From: Bryobacter aggregatus MPL3
GTDB lineage: Bacteria > Acidobacteriota > Terriglobia > Bryobacterales > Bryobacteraceae
Reading direction: 5' to 3'
NCBI RefSeq assembly: GCF_000702445.1
Contig: NZ_JNIF01000003.1
Location: forward strand, 1,612,001-1,676,000
Length of the DNA: 64,000 bases
A program made the position numbers and the translations under genes. Positions 1 to 9,171 of this stretch are shown here, piece by piece. The notes below the pieces were generated by a model, which had not been told where the DNA came from, searched no databases, and was given only the letters and a program-made list of their open reading frames with translations. The first letter of the stretch is position 1; each line of letters opens with the position of its first letter.

Positions 1-183
1 TGTGTCCATAGCGATATGAGCCTTACGGCCGTTCCTGCACTACCCGGGGTTCATAGCGGGGACAGCGCTGGCGATCTTCATCGGTGCCCAGAATCTCTCG
101 CTACGTTGTTCGCAGACCAGATCGTGGGGATCTCTCATTACAAGTGGATGCGCCGAAACTGCGCTCGGTGCAAGAGTTGGCGG
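1..183. other. window edge, no gene recognised
   Basis: I see no supportable gene here. Every frame carries stops or lacks recognisable sequence, and the minus-strand hydrolase gene ends at the right edge of this stretch. Confidence 0.4.
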
Positions 184-2142
184 TTACGGGCGCGTAGCGT
201 TCGGCACTTGCCAGCTCTCGTTGAAGAAGTCTGCAGCCACCACCTTGCCGGGCCGCACGGGACCGGGAGCCTCGGAGAGATCGATGAGCGCGAAGTCCGG
301 CAGGCGCGGAGTCTGCAGCGAGTTGGTGCCATTCGAATCTTCACGGAAGGTGGGGCCACTGTTCAGAACGATGTAGCGTTTGGGGTTCAGCGGGTTCGGG
401 TAGACCATTACCGGCATGCAGCCCTGTGCGTCACAGGAGTTCTTCCCGATGCTGAGCTTGCTCGAGTTCCACTCGAGCGGCAGCTTCGCCGCAATACGGG
501 CAAGCACGGCATTGCTCGCCGGATCGCCCCACAGAATCAGATTCGAAGCAGCAATGTCGGCATCCGTGATCTCACTATCCTTCTTGACCCGAGCCGCACC
601 CCGGAACAACGATCGCCAGTTGCGGATCGCACGGCTGCTCTCGGCCTCCACCCATTTTCCAGTAGCTTCACTTTGTGGCTTGCCGCTGGGCAGCACCATC
701 ACAAAGCTGGACAAAAACGCATCATCGATCGGACCTTGGAGGCCGTGGCGCTTGCGCAGTGACTCGTTGGGGCTCGCAGACTGCCAACCAGTTGGGGTCT
801 TCGAGAAGCTGCCCTGAAGGCTTTGGTCCGACAGAGGCTGGAGCTGGCCTGCCGGTTGGCCATCAATGCGCACGCTCACCTTACGGTCGAGCGGCTGTTG
901 CCAACCCCCGGAACCGAAGTGGATGGTGAGCCCGGCAACGTTCTGCGTTTGGATCTGGATCTCGCCGGCCGCAGTGATCTCTGCATTCACGCGCGCCCGC
1001 TCCCAATGCTGGTTCAGCGCGTCCACAGTAATCCAGCGCATGCGGTTGTAGCGCAGGGTGTAGGTGGTGAAGCGGAGCGTACGCGGATACGTGTCACGGC
1101 CGGTTTTGGCAATGGCGGCCAGTCGCGATTCGAGAATTGGCTTCGAATCCGGATGGTACTTGTGCTCCGTATTGGGTCCGATGACGTGTGCGAGCGCCAT
1201 GCCTTCCTGCGCGAGATAGCGCTGCATGATCTGCGCGGCCTGGATCTGCTTGTCGATCTCGCCTGAGTAAGCGATGAGCGGCGTATTGTAGAAGTTTGCC
1301 GCGTACTCGGTCGCATCGTACCAGCGCCAAAGCTTCTGCTCATACCAGGGGCGGACATCGCCCTTCTTTTCAAGGCCCTGGTACTCGCGCGTCTCGGCAA
1401 AACCAGCACCGGGAGCAACGCCAGCCCAACGATCCGCGAAGTGCGCGCCGATGTGCCAGGACGAAGCGCCACCCATCGAGAAGCCACGGATGAAGGCGCG
1501 GTCTTCATCGATGCGGTAGCGGCTCTTCACCGAAGCCTGCGCTTCCAAAACATCGACTTCACCAGCGAACTTTGTCGCATTGCAGTAGCGGCCATAAGGA
1601 TGCAGCACGATCGCATCGGGCGGCGCGAATTCACCGGGCCGGGTCATACGTTCGGTGAGGAAGTTCACCTCGCTGCGGACATCGCTGCGGCCAGCCAGCC
1701 AAGTATCGAGACGCCACGGAGCCGCGCCGCTCGCCTGCCATCCGGCGGGGATCACCAGGCCGTAGGGCTGCACGCTGCCATCGATCTTCGAGATATAGCC
1801 GCGCACGATGAGTCCGCTCGCCGTGGTCCAGGGCGACTGGCCACTCGCCAGTTGCCGCGCGCGCAGCAGCCCTTCCTCCAGCAGCTTGACTGCCTTCAGC
1901 CCTTCGTCTTCTTTGAAGAACTCGTTGTAGGTGAGCGCGGTGTGCACCGCATCGCGGAAGATCAGCACATCGGGCAGGAGCGGATGCTTCGCGATCGGCT
2001 CGAGGTTCTGGTTCAGCTCTTTCAGCTTTGCCTCAAGAGTTGCTCGCACGGCAGCGGGGATTGCGACACCGGGAGGAGGTAATGATTTGGGAGCCTGGGC
2101 AAAGACGACAGTGGCTAAGAGAGTGAGAGCGAGAGTTTTCAT
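184..2142 (-). CDS. secreted alpha/beta hydrolase (prolyl-oligopeptidase-like)
   Basis: Predicted secreted serine hydrolase of 652 residues. The first 15 or so residues form a short hydrophobic signal (MKTLALTLLATVVFAQA). The nucleophile elbow GFSMGG lies at residues 220-225 with Ser222 as nucleophile, preceded by an oxyanion-region stretch ending in LHPYGR (about 180-185). A later GEID and a TEHKYH stretch are candidates for the acidic and His members of the triad. The roughly 300-residue C-terminal part is not recognised. I chose the ATG at 2142 because it creates the signal peptide and overlaps the upstream stop codon as ATGA, which suggests translational coupling to the phosphoesterase gene. 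An esterase or peptidase role follows from the fold; the substrate is unknown. Confidence 0.75.
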   Translation of the reverse strand: MKTLALTLLATVVFAQAPKSLPPPGVAIPAAVRATLEAKLKELNQNLEPIAKHPLLPDVLIFRDAVHTALTYNEFFKEDEGLKAVKLLEEGLLRARQLASGQSPWTTASGLIVRGYISKIDGSVQPYGLVIPAGWQASGAAPWRLDTWLAGRSDVRSEVNFLTERMTRPGEFAPPDAIVLHPYGRYCNATKFAGEVDVLEAQASVKSRYRIDEDRAFIRGFSMGGASSWHIGAHFADRWAGVAPGAGFAETREYQGLEKKGDVRPWYEQKLWRWYDATEYAANFYNTPLIAYSGEIDKQIQAAQIMQRYLAQEGMALAHVIGPNTEHKYHPDSKPILESRLAAIAKTGRDTYPRTLRFTTYTLRYNRMRWITVDALNQHWERARVNAEITAAGEIQIQTQNVAGLTIHFGSGGWQQPLDRKVSVRIDGQPAGQLQPLSDQSLQGSFSKTPTGWQSASPNESLRKRHGLQGPIDDAFLSSFVMVLPSGKPQSEATGKWVEAESSRAIRNWRSLFRGAARVKKDSEITDADIAASNLILWGDPASNAVLARIAAKLPLEWNSSKLSIGKNSCDAQGCMPVMVYPNPLNPKRYIVLNSGPTFREDSNGTNSLQTPRLPDFALIDLSEAPGPVRPGKVVAADFFNESWQVPNATRP

Positions 2143-4658
2143 GGTTGTGTGATGGGGTCGCGCGGTTCGCGAGCGCGTGCGGGATCGAAGATTTCGAGGT
2201 TGGCCGGAACAGCCTGGAAGGGCGTGAGGTCGGGCGAGAGCGCAAAGCAATCGGCAAGGTCCTGTGCGGTGTGATCGAGGAGATGGAGGCTGGGAATCTG
2301 CAACAGGCGGTAGATGGTCTTCAGCAGGCCGGGGAAGCTGGTGTTCACGCGCGAGACGTAATTCTGTTTTGCGTAAGGCCCGAGGACCATAACAGGTGCG
2401 CGGTGAGAATCGATGTGATCGACGCCGCCTTGGGTGGTGGCCTCGGTGACAAAGATCGCCATGCTCTCCCACTCCTTGGTGTGCGAGAGGTGTTCGATGA
2501 TGCGGCCGAGTGCGAGATCGTTGTCGGCCATGTAGCTCGCCTCCACCGGATAACCTTCTTCGCGGCGGGGACGGGCCGTGTGATCGTTGGGCAGGTGGAT
2601 GAAGGTGAACTGCGGCAAGCCTTCTTTTGATTCCGCGATGAACTGCGAGGCGCGGTATTGATCGGGGATGTACATGTTGTACAGCGGGTAGTTGCGCGAA
2701 GTGTTGTGGAACAGAATGTCGGGCATCGAGACGTTGGTGCGGAAGCGCGCACCGGTGGGCTTCATGCCCATGCCTTCGTCCGCGCCAGCCAGTTCAAAGC
2801 CTTCGCCGAAACTGCGGAAGCTGATCTTGTGGCGGGCCAGATGATGCCACAGCGAACCGGCTTCGATCAACTCTTCGGCGTGGATGCTCGCGTTGGTGCC
2901 GGGGAACTGCAAACGGCCTGGAGCGTTGGTGGGCAGACGGAAGTCTTTCTGGCCACCGAAAGCCGCCATCAGCGAGGACTCGGTCCAGGCATTCGGATAA
3001 GCTCCGGCCAGCCAGTGGTGGCCATCGACGCTGGTCTCACTGTCGGCGTAGAAGTTGTCGCTGATCGAGAAGCGTTGGGCGAGCGCGATGTGATTCGGGC
3101 TCACCACCTGCCCCTTCTGGCTGATGCGTGGCTTCAGGGCGCTGCGCTCCACCTGGACAATGCCATAGCGGCCAAAACGGGCCAGCAGCCAGGCGCCGCG
3201 GATGTCGCCATTGCCGGCCTTTTCAAGATCGCCAAACAGCTCGTCGAAGCTGCGGTTTTCTTTGACGATCAGCACCACGTGCTTCACTCCTGCCGGGAGC
3301 GGCGCGGGATCCTGATTGCTTTCGAGAAAGCCATTGTTCTTGAGGACAGTCTGGGTGAGCGGCGCGAGTTCAGCGTCGCCGGGCAGCTCGAAGGTCTGGA
3401 TGCCACCGCGGCGCAGATCGGCCTGGGCGGTGCGCTCGAAGGCAACCGTTGAGGTGGCATTGGGACCTGTGCCGAGGCCCTTGGCTGTCGCGACGTGGAT
3501 GCGGTTGCCGCTGACAGCGATGTCGGTGGGGAAGAAGGCGCTCGGGATGTGGCCGAGCACGCGGCGCGCCTGCGGATCGATGACGCCAATCGCGTTGATG
3601 CCCGCTTCAGCCACCAGCAGACGGCGGCTGCCGGCGTGCCAGGCAAGACCGATGGGCAGCACACCGCGCAGGCCTTCGAGCTTAGGGATGTGAATCGGAA
3701 TCGTCGCGACCGTCTCGAGCTTGCGGGCATCGATGACGCTGATCGAGTCGTTGTGCGCGTTGGCGACATAGACCTGATCGTGCGTCGCCACCACGCCACT
3801 CGGCGAACTGCCGCCGATGATCAGATCGCCAATGGAAAGGCCGGTGCGGATGAACTTCAGCAGCTTGGCCTGGCCCGGGCTGGCAATGTCCAAGACCGCC
3901 AGCGAGTTGGCCTCGTCCTCATTCGGGTTGCCGAGCGTCGATTGCGCAACGGGGAACGGCGCGCGCTCGATCGGTTTGGATTCGAAGATACCAAGATTCG
4001 TGACGTAGAGGCGGGTCTGGTCGGGGGAGAGAGCGAGCGCAAAGGGAAGGCGGCCGACACGGACACTTTGCAGGAGGCGGCGCTTGTCGGTGTCGAAGAT
4101 GCCGATGCGGAAGTTCGCCTGATCGACAACGTAGAGCAGCTTGCGCTTGGCGTCATAGGCCAAGTCGCCTGAATAGCTGTCGCGGAAGTCGCCTTGGTTC
4201 AGTTCGAGCTTGTAGAGGGTACGGCCGCTGTCGATGTCGATGCGACGGATGCTGCCGGAATTGCCTTCCGAAAAGAAGAGGCCGGAATCGGTTTCAAAGG
4301 CGAGTCCCTGGAAGACGCTGGGGAAGCCGTCGGGGTCGTCGTCTTCGGCATCAGGCTTGCGACCACGGATGGTTTTCGAGCGCCAGGAGTTCGAGTCGCG
4401 CTTAAGCACGGTGAGCGAGAAACGTGTCGGGCCGCCATCCGCCGAGACGACCGCGTCGCCCTTGGGGTTGACCGCGATGCCAAAAGAGCCGGGACCGCTG
4501 GACTGGAGCTGCCCAAAGGGCGTGAGGTAGCGGCCACCGGGCAAAACGGTGAGCGCACCCGGACGCCGGGCTGCGGTTTCTGTACCGGCTGGGGTACGGA
4601 AGTCACCGGCTTGGAGGAGGCACGTGGCGACGGCCAACAGTGCTGGACGAATGGGCAT
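2139..4658 (-). CDS. secreted YncE-like beta-propeller fused to PLC-type phosphoesterase
   Basis: Two-domain exported protein of about 839 residues. After a signal-like N-terminus, residues about 40-400 contain repeated propeller blades with phrases such as LYVVDQANFRIGIFD and VYVANAHNDSISVID, typical of YVTN/YncE surface propellers. From about residue 460 comes a phosphoesterase domain of the acid phosphatase/phospholipase C type: HVVLIVKENRSFDELFGDL carries the catalytic-region ENRSFD signature, followed by a DGHHW stretch and, near the end, a VDHIDSHRAP motif. The same fusion is often annotated as bifunctional YncE/alkaline phosphatase-family protein. It may hydrolyse phosphate esters at the cell surface. 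A TTG one codon earlier (4661) is the other possible start. It is coupled to the downstream hydrolase and divergent from the NIPSNAP gene. Confidence 0.82.
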   Translation of the reverse strand: MPIRPALLAVATCLLQAGDFRTPAGTETAARRPGALTVLPGGRYLTPFGQLQSSGPGSFGIAVNPKGDAVVSADGGPTRFSLTVLKRDSNSWRSKTIRGRKPDAEDDDPDGFPSVFQGLAFETDSGLFFSEGNSGSIRRIDIDSGRTLYKLELNQGDFRDSYSGDLAYDAKRKLLYVVDQANFRIGIFDTDKRRLLQSVRVGRLPFALALSPDQTRLYVTNLGIFESKPIERAPFPVAQSTLGNPNEDEANSLAVLDIASPGQAKLLKFIRTGLSIGDLIIGGSSPSGVVATHDQVYVANAHNDSISVIDARKLETVATIPIHIPKLEGLRGVLPIGLAWHAGSRRLLVAEAGINAIGVIDPQARRVLGHIPSAFFPTDIAVSGNRIHVATAKGLGTGPNATSTVAFERTAQADLRRGGIQTFELPGDAELAPLTQTVLKNNGFLESNQDPAPLPAGVKHVVLIVKENRSFDELFGDLEKAGNGDIRGAWLLARFGRYGIVQVERSALKPRISQKGQVVSPNHIALAQRFSISDNFYADSETSVDGHHWLAGAYPNAWTESSLMAAFGGQKDFRLPTNAPGRLQFPGTNASIHAEELIEAGSLWHHLARHKISFRSFGEGFELAGADEGMGMKPTGARFRTNVSMPDILFHNTSRNYPLYNMYIPDQYRASQFIAESKEGLPQFTFIHLPNDHTARPRREEGYPVEASYMADNDLALGRIIEHLSHTKEWESMAIFVTEATTQGGVDHIDSHRAPVMVLGPYAKQNYVSRVNTSFPGLLKTIYRLLQIPSLHLLDHTAQDLADCFALSPDLTPFQAVPANLEIFDPARAREPRDPITQP

Positions 4659-4687
4659 CAAAGGGTACTCTAACTAGTGTGCCGCGA

Positions 4688-5425
4688 ATGGCGCAAACAA
4701 ATTTGGAGGCGGGCAACTTGATTGGTGTGAATGCGCAGTATGAATCGGGACGGCTGATCGTCCTGCAACAGTTTCTTCTCGATAATGGCGAACAGATTGG
4801 CCGCCTGCATGGCTATCTGAAGGATGCACTTTTACCTGCTCTCGCACGCGAGGTGGGTGGGGCGCAGATTGTTCTCGAAGCCATTGTGGCGGCACACCAA
4901 CCGCAGGTCCTGTTTTTGCAGGAGTACGAAGATGTCGCCCAGTGGCGCGCCGCTTCGTTGCGTTTGAAGCAGGATGCGGCGCTGCTCGCAGCGCATGCCG
5001 CCTGGGACAAGGCGGGGCCTTATTTGTCGCATGCCACGAGCCTGCTCGCCGCAACGCACTACTCGTCGCCGATTGCGCCGTCCGAGACACCCCGGATTTT
5101 TGAGCTTCGGCTGTACCAGGCCCCGAGCGAGTGGCAGTTCAACGGCTTGCACGAACGCTTTGCCGGGCCTGAGGTGCCGATCTTCCACCGCTGCGGAATC
5201 TTTCCGCTGTTCTATGCGTCGACCATCGCCGGTCCGCAGATGCCGAATCTGACTTACCTGACCCCCTTCGCCAGTTTGGCTGTCCGGGAAGAGGCGTGGG
5301 CGAAGTTCCAGGCCGATCCGGAATGGCATGCCGCGCGGCAGCACTCAATCGACCAGCATGGCTATACGCCGCGGGCCTTGTCGGTGTCGCTGTATAAGAG
5401 CGCACCTTATTCGCCGATTCGCTAA
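4688..5425 (+). CDS. NIPSNAP family protein
   Basis: Protein of 245 residues made of two NIPSNAP-like ferredoxin-fold halves. The second half is clear: IFELRLYQAP near residue 137, then PIFHRCGIFP, PNLTYLTPFASLAVREEAW and FQADPEWHAAR, the usual order of conserved blocks. The first half (MAQTNLEAGNLIGVNAQYES onward) is more diverged. The family has no established enzymatic activity. I chose the ATG at 4688 rather than a start 48 bases upstream, because the upstream extension overlaps the divergent phosphoesterase gene and has no family similarity. Its stop overlaps that of convergent rsmI by four bases. Confidence 0.75.
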   Translation: MAQTNLEAGNLIGVNAQYESGRLIVLQQFLLDNGEQIGRLHGYLKDALLPALAREVGGAQIVLEAIVAAHQPQVLFLQEYEDVAQWRAASLRLKQDAALLAAHAAWDKAGPYLSHATSLLAATHYSSPIAPSETPRIFELRLYQAPSEWQFNGLHERFAGPEVPIFHRCGIFPLFYASTIAGPQMPNLTYLTPFASLAVREEAWAKFQADPEWHAARQHSIDQHGYTPRALSVSLYKSAPYSPIR

Positions 5426-6279
5426 ATTGGCTTTGTTTTGTCTTTGCTCTGCTCGAGGAGCTCATAGGCCTCGCGCTTGTTGAGTCCGGCGCGCTTGGCA
5501 GCGAGCTTGATTGCGTCCATGCGGGATTTGCCCTCAGCCATCAACCGTTCCACGTCTGCTTTCAAATCAGCAGGTTGCGCCGGATTGGCTTCGTTCTGTT
5601 CCGGGTTATGACGCTCCAAAACCAACGTGAACTCGCCCTTGATCGAGGGCCGGGCGGCGAGGGTAGCGTGGATCTCGGCGGCCTTGCCGCGCAGAATCTC
5701 CTCATAGATCTTGGTCAGTTCCCGCGCAGCGGCCAGACGGCGATGGGGGTACATCTTGGCAATCTCTTCGAGAGTTTCGAGAATGCGGTGCGGGGACTCG
5801 AAGAAGATGAGCGTCGCTTCGATCTGTCCCCAGCTTTCCAGTAATTTCTGCCGGGCTGCACTTTTGTGAGGCAAAAAGCCAATGAAGGCGAAGTGATCGG
5901 TGGGGAGCCCGGAAACACTGAGTGCACTCAGCACGGCGCTGGGGCCGGGAATCGGGCTGACGCGCACACCGGCGGCGACGGCGGCTTCGACGAGGCGGAA
6001 ACCCGGGTCGGAAATGAGCGGAGTGCCCGCGTCGGAGACGAGCGCGAGGTCCTCTCCGGCGAGCATGCGGTCAATGAGCTCCTGGCTTCGTTCCTTCTCA
6101 TTGTGCTCGTGCAGGCTGATGAGGGGCCGGTGCGCTCCGGCAGCCGCCATGAGCTTTGCGGTCTGCCGGGTGTCTTCACAGGCGACGGCGGCAACAGATT
6201 GAAGAATTTTCGCGGCCCGGAGGGAAAGATCTTCCAAATTCCCAATTGGAGTCGCAACGATATAAAGTAGTCCGGCCAC
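5422..6279 (-). CDS. rsmI: 16S rRNA (cytidine-1402-2'-O)-methyltransferase
   Basis: RsmI methylates the ribose 2'-OH of C1402 in the decoding centre of 16S rRNA, using SAM. The N-terminus GLLYIVATPIGNLEDLSLRA is diagnostic, followed by VACEDTRQTAKLM, the SDAGTPLISDPGFRLV block and IPGPSAVLSALSVSGLP, all in family order. The C-terminus has a short lysine-rich helix (AAKRAGLNKREAYELLEQ). Length (about 285 residues) fits the family. The conserved region begins only two residues after the GTG at 6279, which I take as the start. A TTG at 6309 is the alternative. Neither has a strong Shine-Dalgarno. Confidence 0.93.
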   Translation of the reverse strand: MAGLLYIVATPIGNLEDLSLRAAKILQSVAAVACEDTRQTAKLMAAAGAHRPLISLHEHNEKERSQELIDRMLAGEDLALVSDAGTPLISDPGFRLVEAAVAAGVRVSPIPGPSAVLSALSVSGLPTDHFAFIGFLPHKSAARQKLLESWGQIEATLIFFESPHRILETLEEIAKMYPHRRLAAARELTKIYEEILRGKAAEIHATLAARPSIKGEFTLVLERHNPEQNEANPAQPADLKADVERLMAEGKSRMDAIKLAAKRAGLNKREAYELLEQSKDKTKPI

Positions 6280-6407
6280 TTGTCGATAGTAGCTGAGCGG
6301 CACTCGCAAAAGTGACAGGGAAATTTTCCCTCTGGCCCCTCACGGTACCTTGAGAAAGCTCAGGCTCAGGGCGTAGCATAGACAGAGGTGGCCCGAAAGG
6401 ACGTGTG

Positions 6408-7619
6408 ATGTCTCATTGGCAGCCTTCCAGCCAACCCAGCCCGACCGAATCCGGCTCCGATTCGCAGAACACCGCACTCATGGAAAATTTCGTACAAACG
6501 CCGACGTACTTCGTTTGGGAGGTCGCCGGCAAGCCTGTCACCATTCATCTCGACTTCGAAGTCGTTGATAAATTGGCGATGGAAGTGATGCGCGGATTTG
6601 GTGCGGTACCGCGCCGTGGGGCTGAGGTCGGTGGCATTCTGATGGGCTCCATCGAGATGGGCGACAAGCTGTTGGTACGGGTGGAGGATTTCATTCCTGT
6701 TCCCTGCGACTACATGCGCGGTCCTTCCTATCTGTTGACGGAGAATGACGAGGCGCGTTTTCGGGCAACCGTCGAGACAGTAAAGCAGTCCTCTGAGAAG
6801 CGTTTGTACGCGGTGGGCTTCTATCGCAGCCACACACGGGATGGATTGGCACTCAGTGACGAAGACTTGCAGATTTTTGAGAAGTACTTCGCCGACCCGA
6901 CCAATGTGATTCTGCTAATTCGTCCGTTTGCGACCAAGCCCAGCGTCGGAGGGTTCTTTTTTGAGGAGAATGGCGGATTCCACCGGGAGTCGTCGTACCT
7001 CGAGTTTCCATTCAAGCGGCGCGACCTGGGCGGTGGCGCTTCGCCGTCGATGCGGACGGCTCCGGCAGAAGAACGGACAGAACCGCGCGGGCCGGAATCG
7101 GCGGAACAGACACCCGGCGAAGGCTTGTCCAATCCCGGCAATCCGGATGATCTGCGCGATTGGATTCAGAATCGCAGATCCCAGGCGGACAGTTCTGATC
7201 GCGAGGCGACCACTTCGGCCCGTTTCCGCAGCAAGTCCGTGTGGATTCCGCTTTCCTTCGTATTTCTGTTGCTCGGCGTGATCATTGGCTTCCAGGCCGC
7301 ACTGGTGCTGAACCGGGGAGATGCCCAGAAGATTGCGGCGCAGAGCTTGAGCCTGTCGCTGACGGCGCAGTTGGAATCCGGCAAGCTCATTGTGCGCTGG
7401 GATCGCAATTCTGCAGCAGTCCTCAATGCGAAGAGCGGCACGCTGCAGATTCTGGATGGCAGCTTTACCAAGACCGTGAATCTCGATGGCCGCCAATTGC
7501 AGAACGGTAGCGTCATCTACATGACGGCGGACAGCAAGGTGAGCTTCCGTCTGGAAGTGGTTACGAACAACAAAGGAACGATCAGCGAGACGGTCGAATA
7601 CCTTCCGCCGTCCCGCTAG
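6408..7619 (+). CDS. membrane protein with degenerate JAMM/MPN domain
   Basis: 403 residues, function not known. Residues about 30-200 look like an MPN (Mov34/JAB) domain: Glu73 in a GAEVGGILMG stretch matches the JAMM glutamate, and residues 140-153 read R-S-H, then seven residues, S-x-x-D. In active JAMM proteases this block is H-x-H-x7-S-x-x-D, so the first zinc-ligand His is replaced by Arg140. A low-complexity Pro/Glu-rich linker leads to one membrane segment (about 277-301) and a small C-terminal beta domain of about 95 residues with alternating strands. The topology suggests a cytoplasmic MPN domain and an extracytoplasmic C-terminus. The start is ATG 6408, with AAGGA upstream; a GTG immediately precedes it. 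Confidence 0.7.
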   Translation: MSHWQPSSQPSPTESGSDSQNTALMENFVQTPTYFVWEVAGKPVTIHLDFEVVDKLAMEVMRGFGAVPRRGAEVGGILMGSIEMGDKLLVRVEDFIPVPCDYMRGPSYLLTENDEARFRATVETVKQSSEKRLYAVGFYRSHTRDGLALSDEDLQIFEKYFADPTNVILLIRPFATKPSVGGFFFEENGGFHRESSYLEFPFKRRDLGGGASPSMRTAPAEERTEPRGPESAEQTPGEGLSNPGNPDDLRDWIQNRRSQADSSDREATTSARFRSKSVWIPLSFVFLLLGVIIGFQAALVLNRGDAQKIAAQSLSLSLTAQLESGKLIVRWDRNSAAVLNAKSGTLQILDGSFTKTVNLDGRQLQNGSVIYMTADSKVSFRLEVVTNNKGTISETVEYLPPSR

Positions 7620-7631
7620 ACCGCGCGGCGC

Positions 7632-8684
7632 CTAAGTGTCCTCTTCTTCCTCATCGCCGGGGTGAATCCGAATCAGGATCCGCTCGCCATTCTTCAGATC
7701 CATTTCCACCAGTGCGCCGGACGGGATTTTTCCGTCGTTGATCACGGCCGCCAGGGGCTGGAGGATCAAGCGTTGGATGGTGCGCTTCAACTCGCGGGCT
7801 CCGTACTGGACGCTGGTTCCCTTTTCAATGAGAAAGCGCTTCAGCCGGCCGGTGAGATCGAGCTCGAACGCTTCAGAGCCCAGCCGGGTGTCGATGTGGG
7901 TCTGGATATTTTCAATTTGCAGTTCGAGGATTCGGGAAATCGCTTTGTCGTCGAGCGGGGCATAGGTGATGGTGGAATCGATGCGATTCAGGAACTCGGG
8001 CGAGAATTTCTTCTTGGCCGCAGTGAGACCAATGGCTTCGAGACGCTGATTGCTTGCAACGGTGTCGTTGACCGGAGCAATCGCCGCAAAACCCATGGTG
8101 GGCTTGAGCTCCTTCTGCATGCTCTCCGCACCCAGGTTACTCGTAAGAAAGATCATCGTGCGCTCAAGACTCACGAGATTGTTGTCGCCCAAGCGCAGCA
8201 ATCCCCGGTCGAGGATGCCGAGCAGGACACGCATCATCGAAGGGGCTGCCTTTTCGATCTCATCAAAGAGAAGGATCGACAGGGCCGAGCGATCGCTCGC
8301 CACCGAGTTGATCCGGGCTTGCGATAGCAACGGTTGGGTCTCGCGGTGGCCCAGGTAACCGGGCGGAGCCCCCACCAGCTTTGCCACTTCGTGATCCATC
8401 TGGTATTCCCCGCAGTCGATACGAAGGATGTTGCGAACGTTGCCATGCAACGCTTCCGCAAGTGCCTCGACGGTGCGAGTTTTGCCCGTGCCCGTAGGGC
8501 CGAGCAACAGAAAAACTCCAGCGGGACGGCCTTCTGGCGATAAGCCTGCCTCAAACATCTGAACAAACGGCAGCACATGTCTCGCCACGCCCGGTTGCCC
8601 GATGAGCAACCGATCGAACTCCATCGTGATCCCACTATCGAAGTTATTTCTACGGTTCTGATTTCCTGATCCGAAAGTAGCCAT
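7632..8684 (-). CDS. stand-alone ClpB/ClpA-type AAA+ ATPase (D2-like)
   Basis: About 350 residues, only the second ATPase module of a Clp/Hsp100 protein. Walker A is GPTGTGKT at residues 62-69, Walker B is ILLFDEIEKA, followed by LTSNLGAESMQKEL (sensor-1 region) and EFLNRIDSTITYAPL, all typical of the AAA_2 domain. A ClpB D2-small-like C-terminal domain ends with YGARELKRTIQRLILQPLA. It lacks the N-domain, D1 module and coiled-coil propeller. ClpB-like DNA is absent nearby, so it probably acts alone or with an unlinked partner. The start is chosen at ATG 8684; an upstream extension would be Arg/Cys-rich and unlike the family. It is convergent with the MPN gene. Confidence 0.82.
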   Translation of the reverse strand: MATFGSGNQNRRNNFDSGITMEFDRLLIGQPGVARHVLPFVQMFEAGLSPEGRPAGVFLLLGPTGTGKTRTVEALAEALHGNVRNILRIDCGEYQMDHEVAKLVGAPPGYLGHRETQPLLSQARINSVASDRSALSILLFDEIEKAAPSMMRVLLGILDRGLLRLGDNNLVSLERTMIFLTSNLGAESMQKELKPTMGFAAIAPVNDTVASNQRLEAIGLTAAKKKFSPEFLNRIDSTITYAPLDDKAISRILELQIENIQTHIDTRLGSEAFELDLTGRLKRFLIEKGTSVQYGARELKRTIQRLILQPLAAVINDGKIPSGALVEMDLKNGERILIRIHPGDEEEEDT

Positions 8685-8863
8685 AAAGAATCGCTTCCGA
8701 GAACAGCGTAGCTGGAGGCGGTAGCGGCTTTGCGGCGATTCGGGCAGGCACACGTCAACTGCTGGACGCGTAACCTACTTCAAATCAGAAGTTTAGGATG
8801 GTAAAGGAAATATTTGGAGGGGGTCGCAAAAATCTGTGACCGTCTTTGCGGGCCAAGGTGCAA

Positions 8864-9082
8864 TTACTTATGGCGGTAGGTAATGCGGCCTTTGGTGAGA
8901 TCGTAGGGCGAGAGTTCGAGCGTAACCCGATCGCCAGCGAGGACACGAATCCGGTTCTGACGGAGCTTGCCGGCCAGATGCGCAAGCACCATGCGTTCCT
9001 GGTCCAGCTGCACGCTAAATTTGCCATCAGGCAGCTTTTCAATCACCACACCGGTGACTTCAATTGAATCTTCCTTACTCAT
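8864..9082 (-). CDS. infA: translation initiation factor IF-1
   Basis: 72 residues with an S1-type OB fold. IF-1 binds the ribosomal A site and assists initiation with IF-2 and IF-3. Sequence runs [20 protein letters not shown] through [20 protein letters not shown] to [20 protein letters not shown], matching the whole family. An excellent AAGGAG Shine-Dalgarno lies just before the ATG at 9082. The gene is outside a ribosomal-protein cluster, and the stretch [10 protein letters not shown] is more diverged than in many IF-1s. It may therefore be one of several copies. Confidence 0.95.
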   Translation of the reverse strand: MSKEDSIEVTGVVIEKLPDGKFSVQLDQERMVLAHLAGKLRQNRIRVLAGDRVTLELSPYDLTKGRITYRHK

Positions 9083-9171
9083 CAGTCTCCTTAAGCTAGA
9101 TTGCGCCACAAGGGCGCGAACGGAATTTACCATCCTGAGTATAACCTAGCCCTGCGTACGGTACACTCCGA

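Noticed and set aside
16-762. Plus-strand open frame of 248 codons
   Set aside because: It is antisense to the hydrolase and has no motif or ribosome-binding site.
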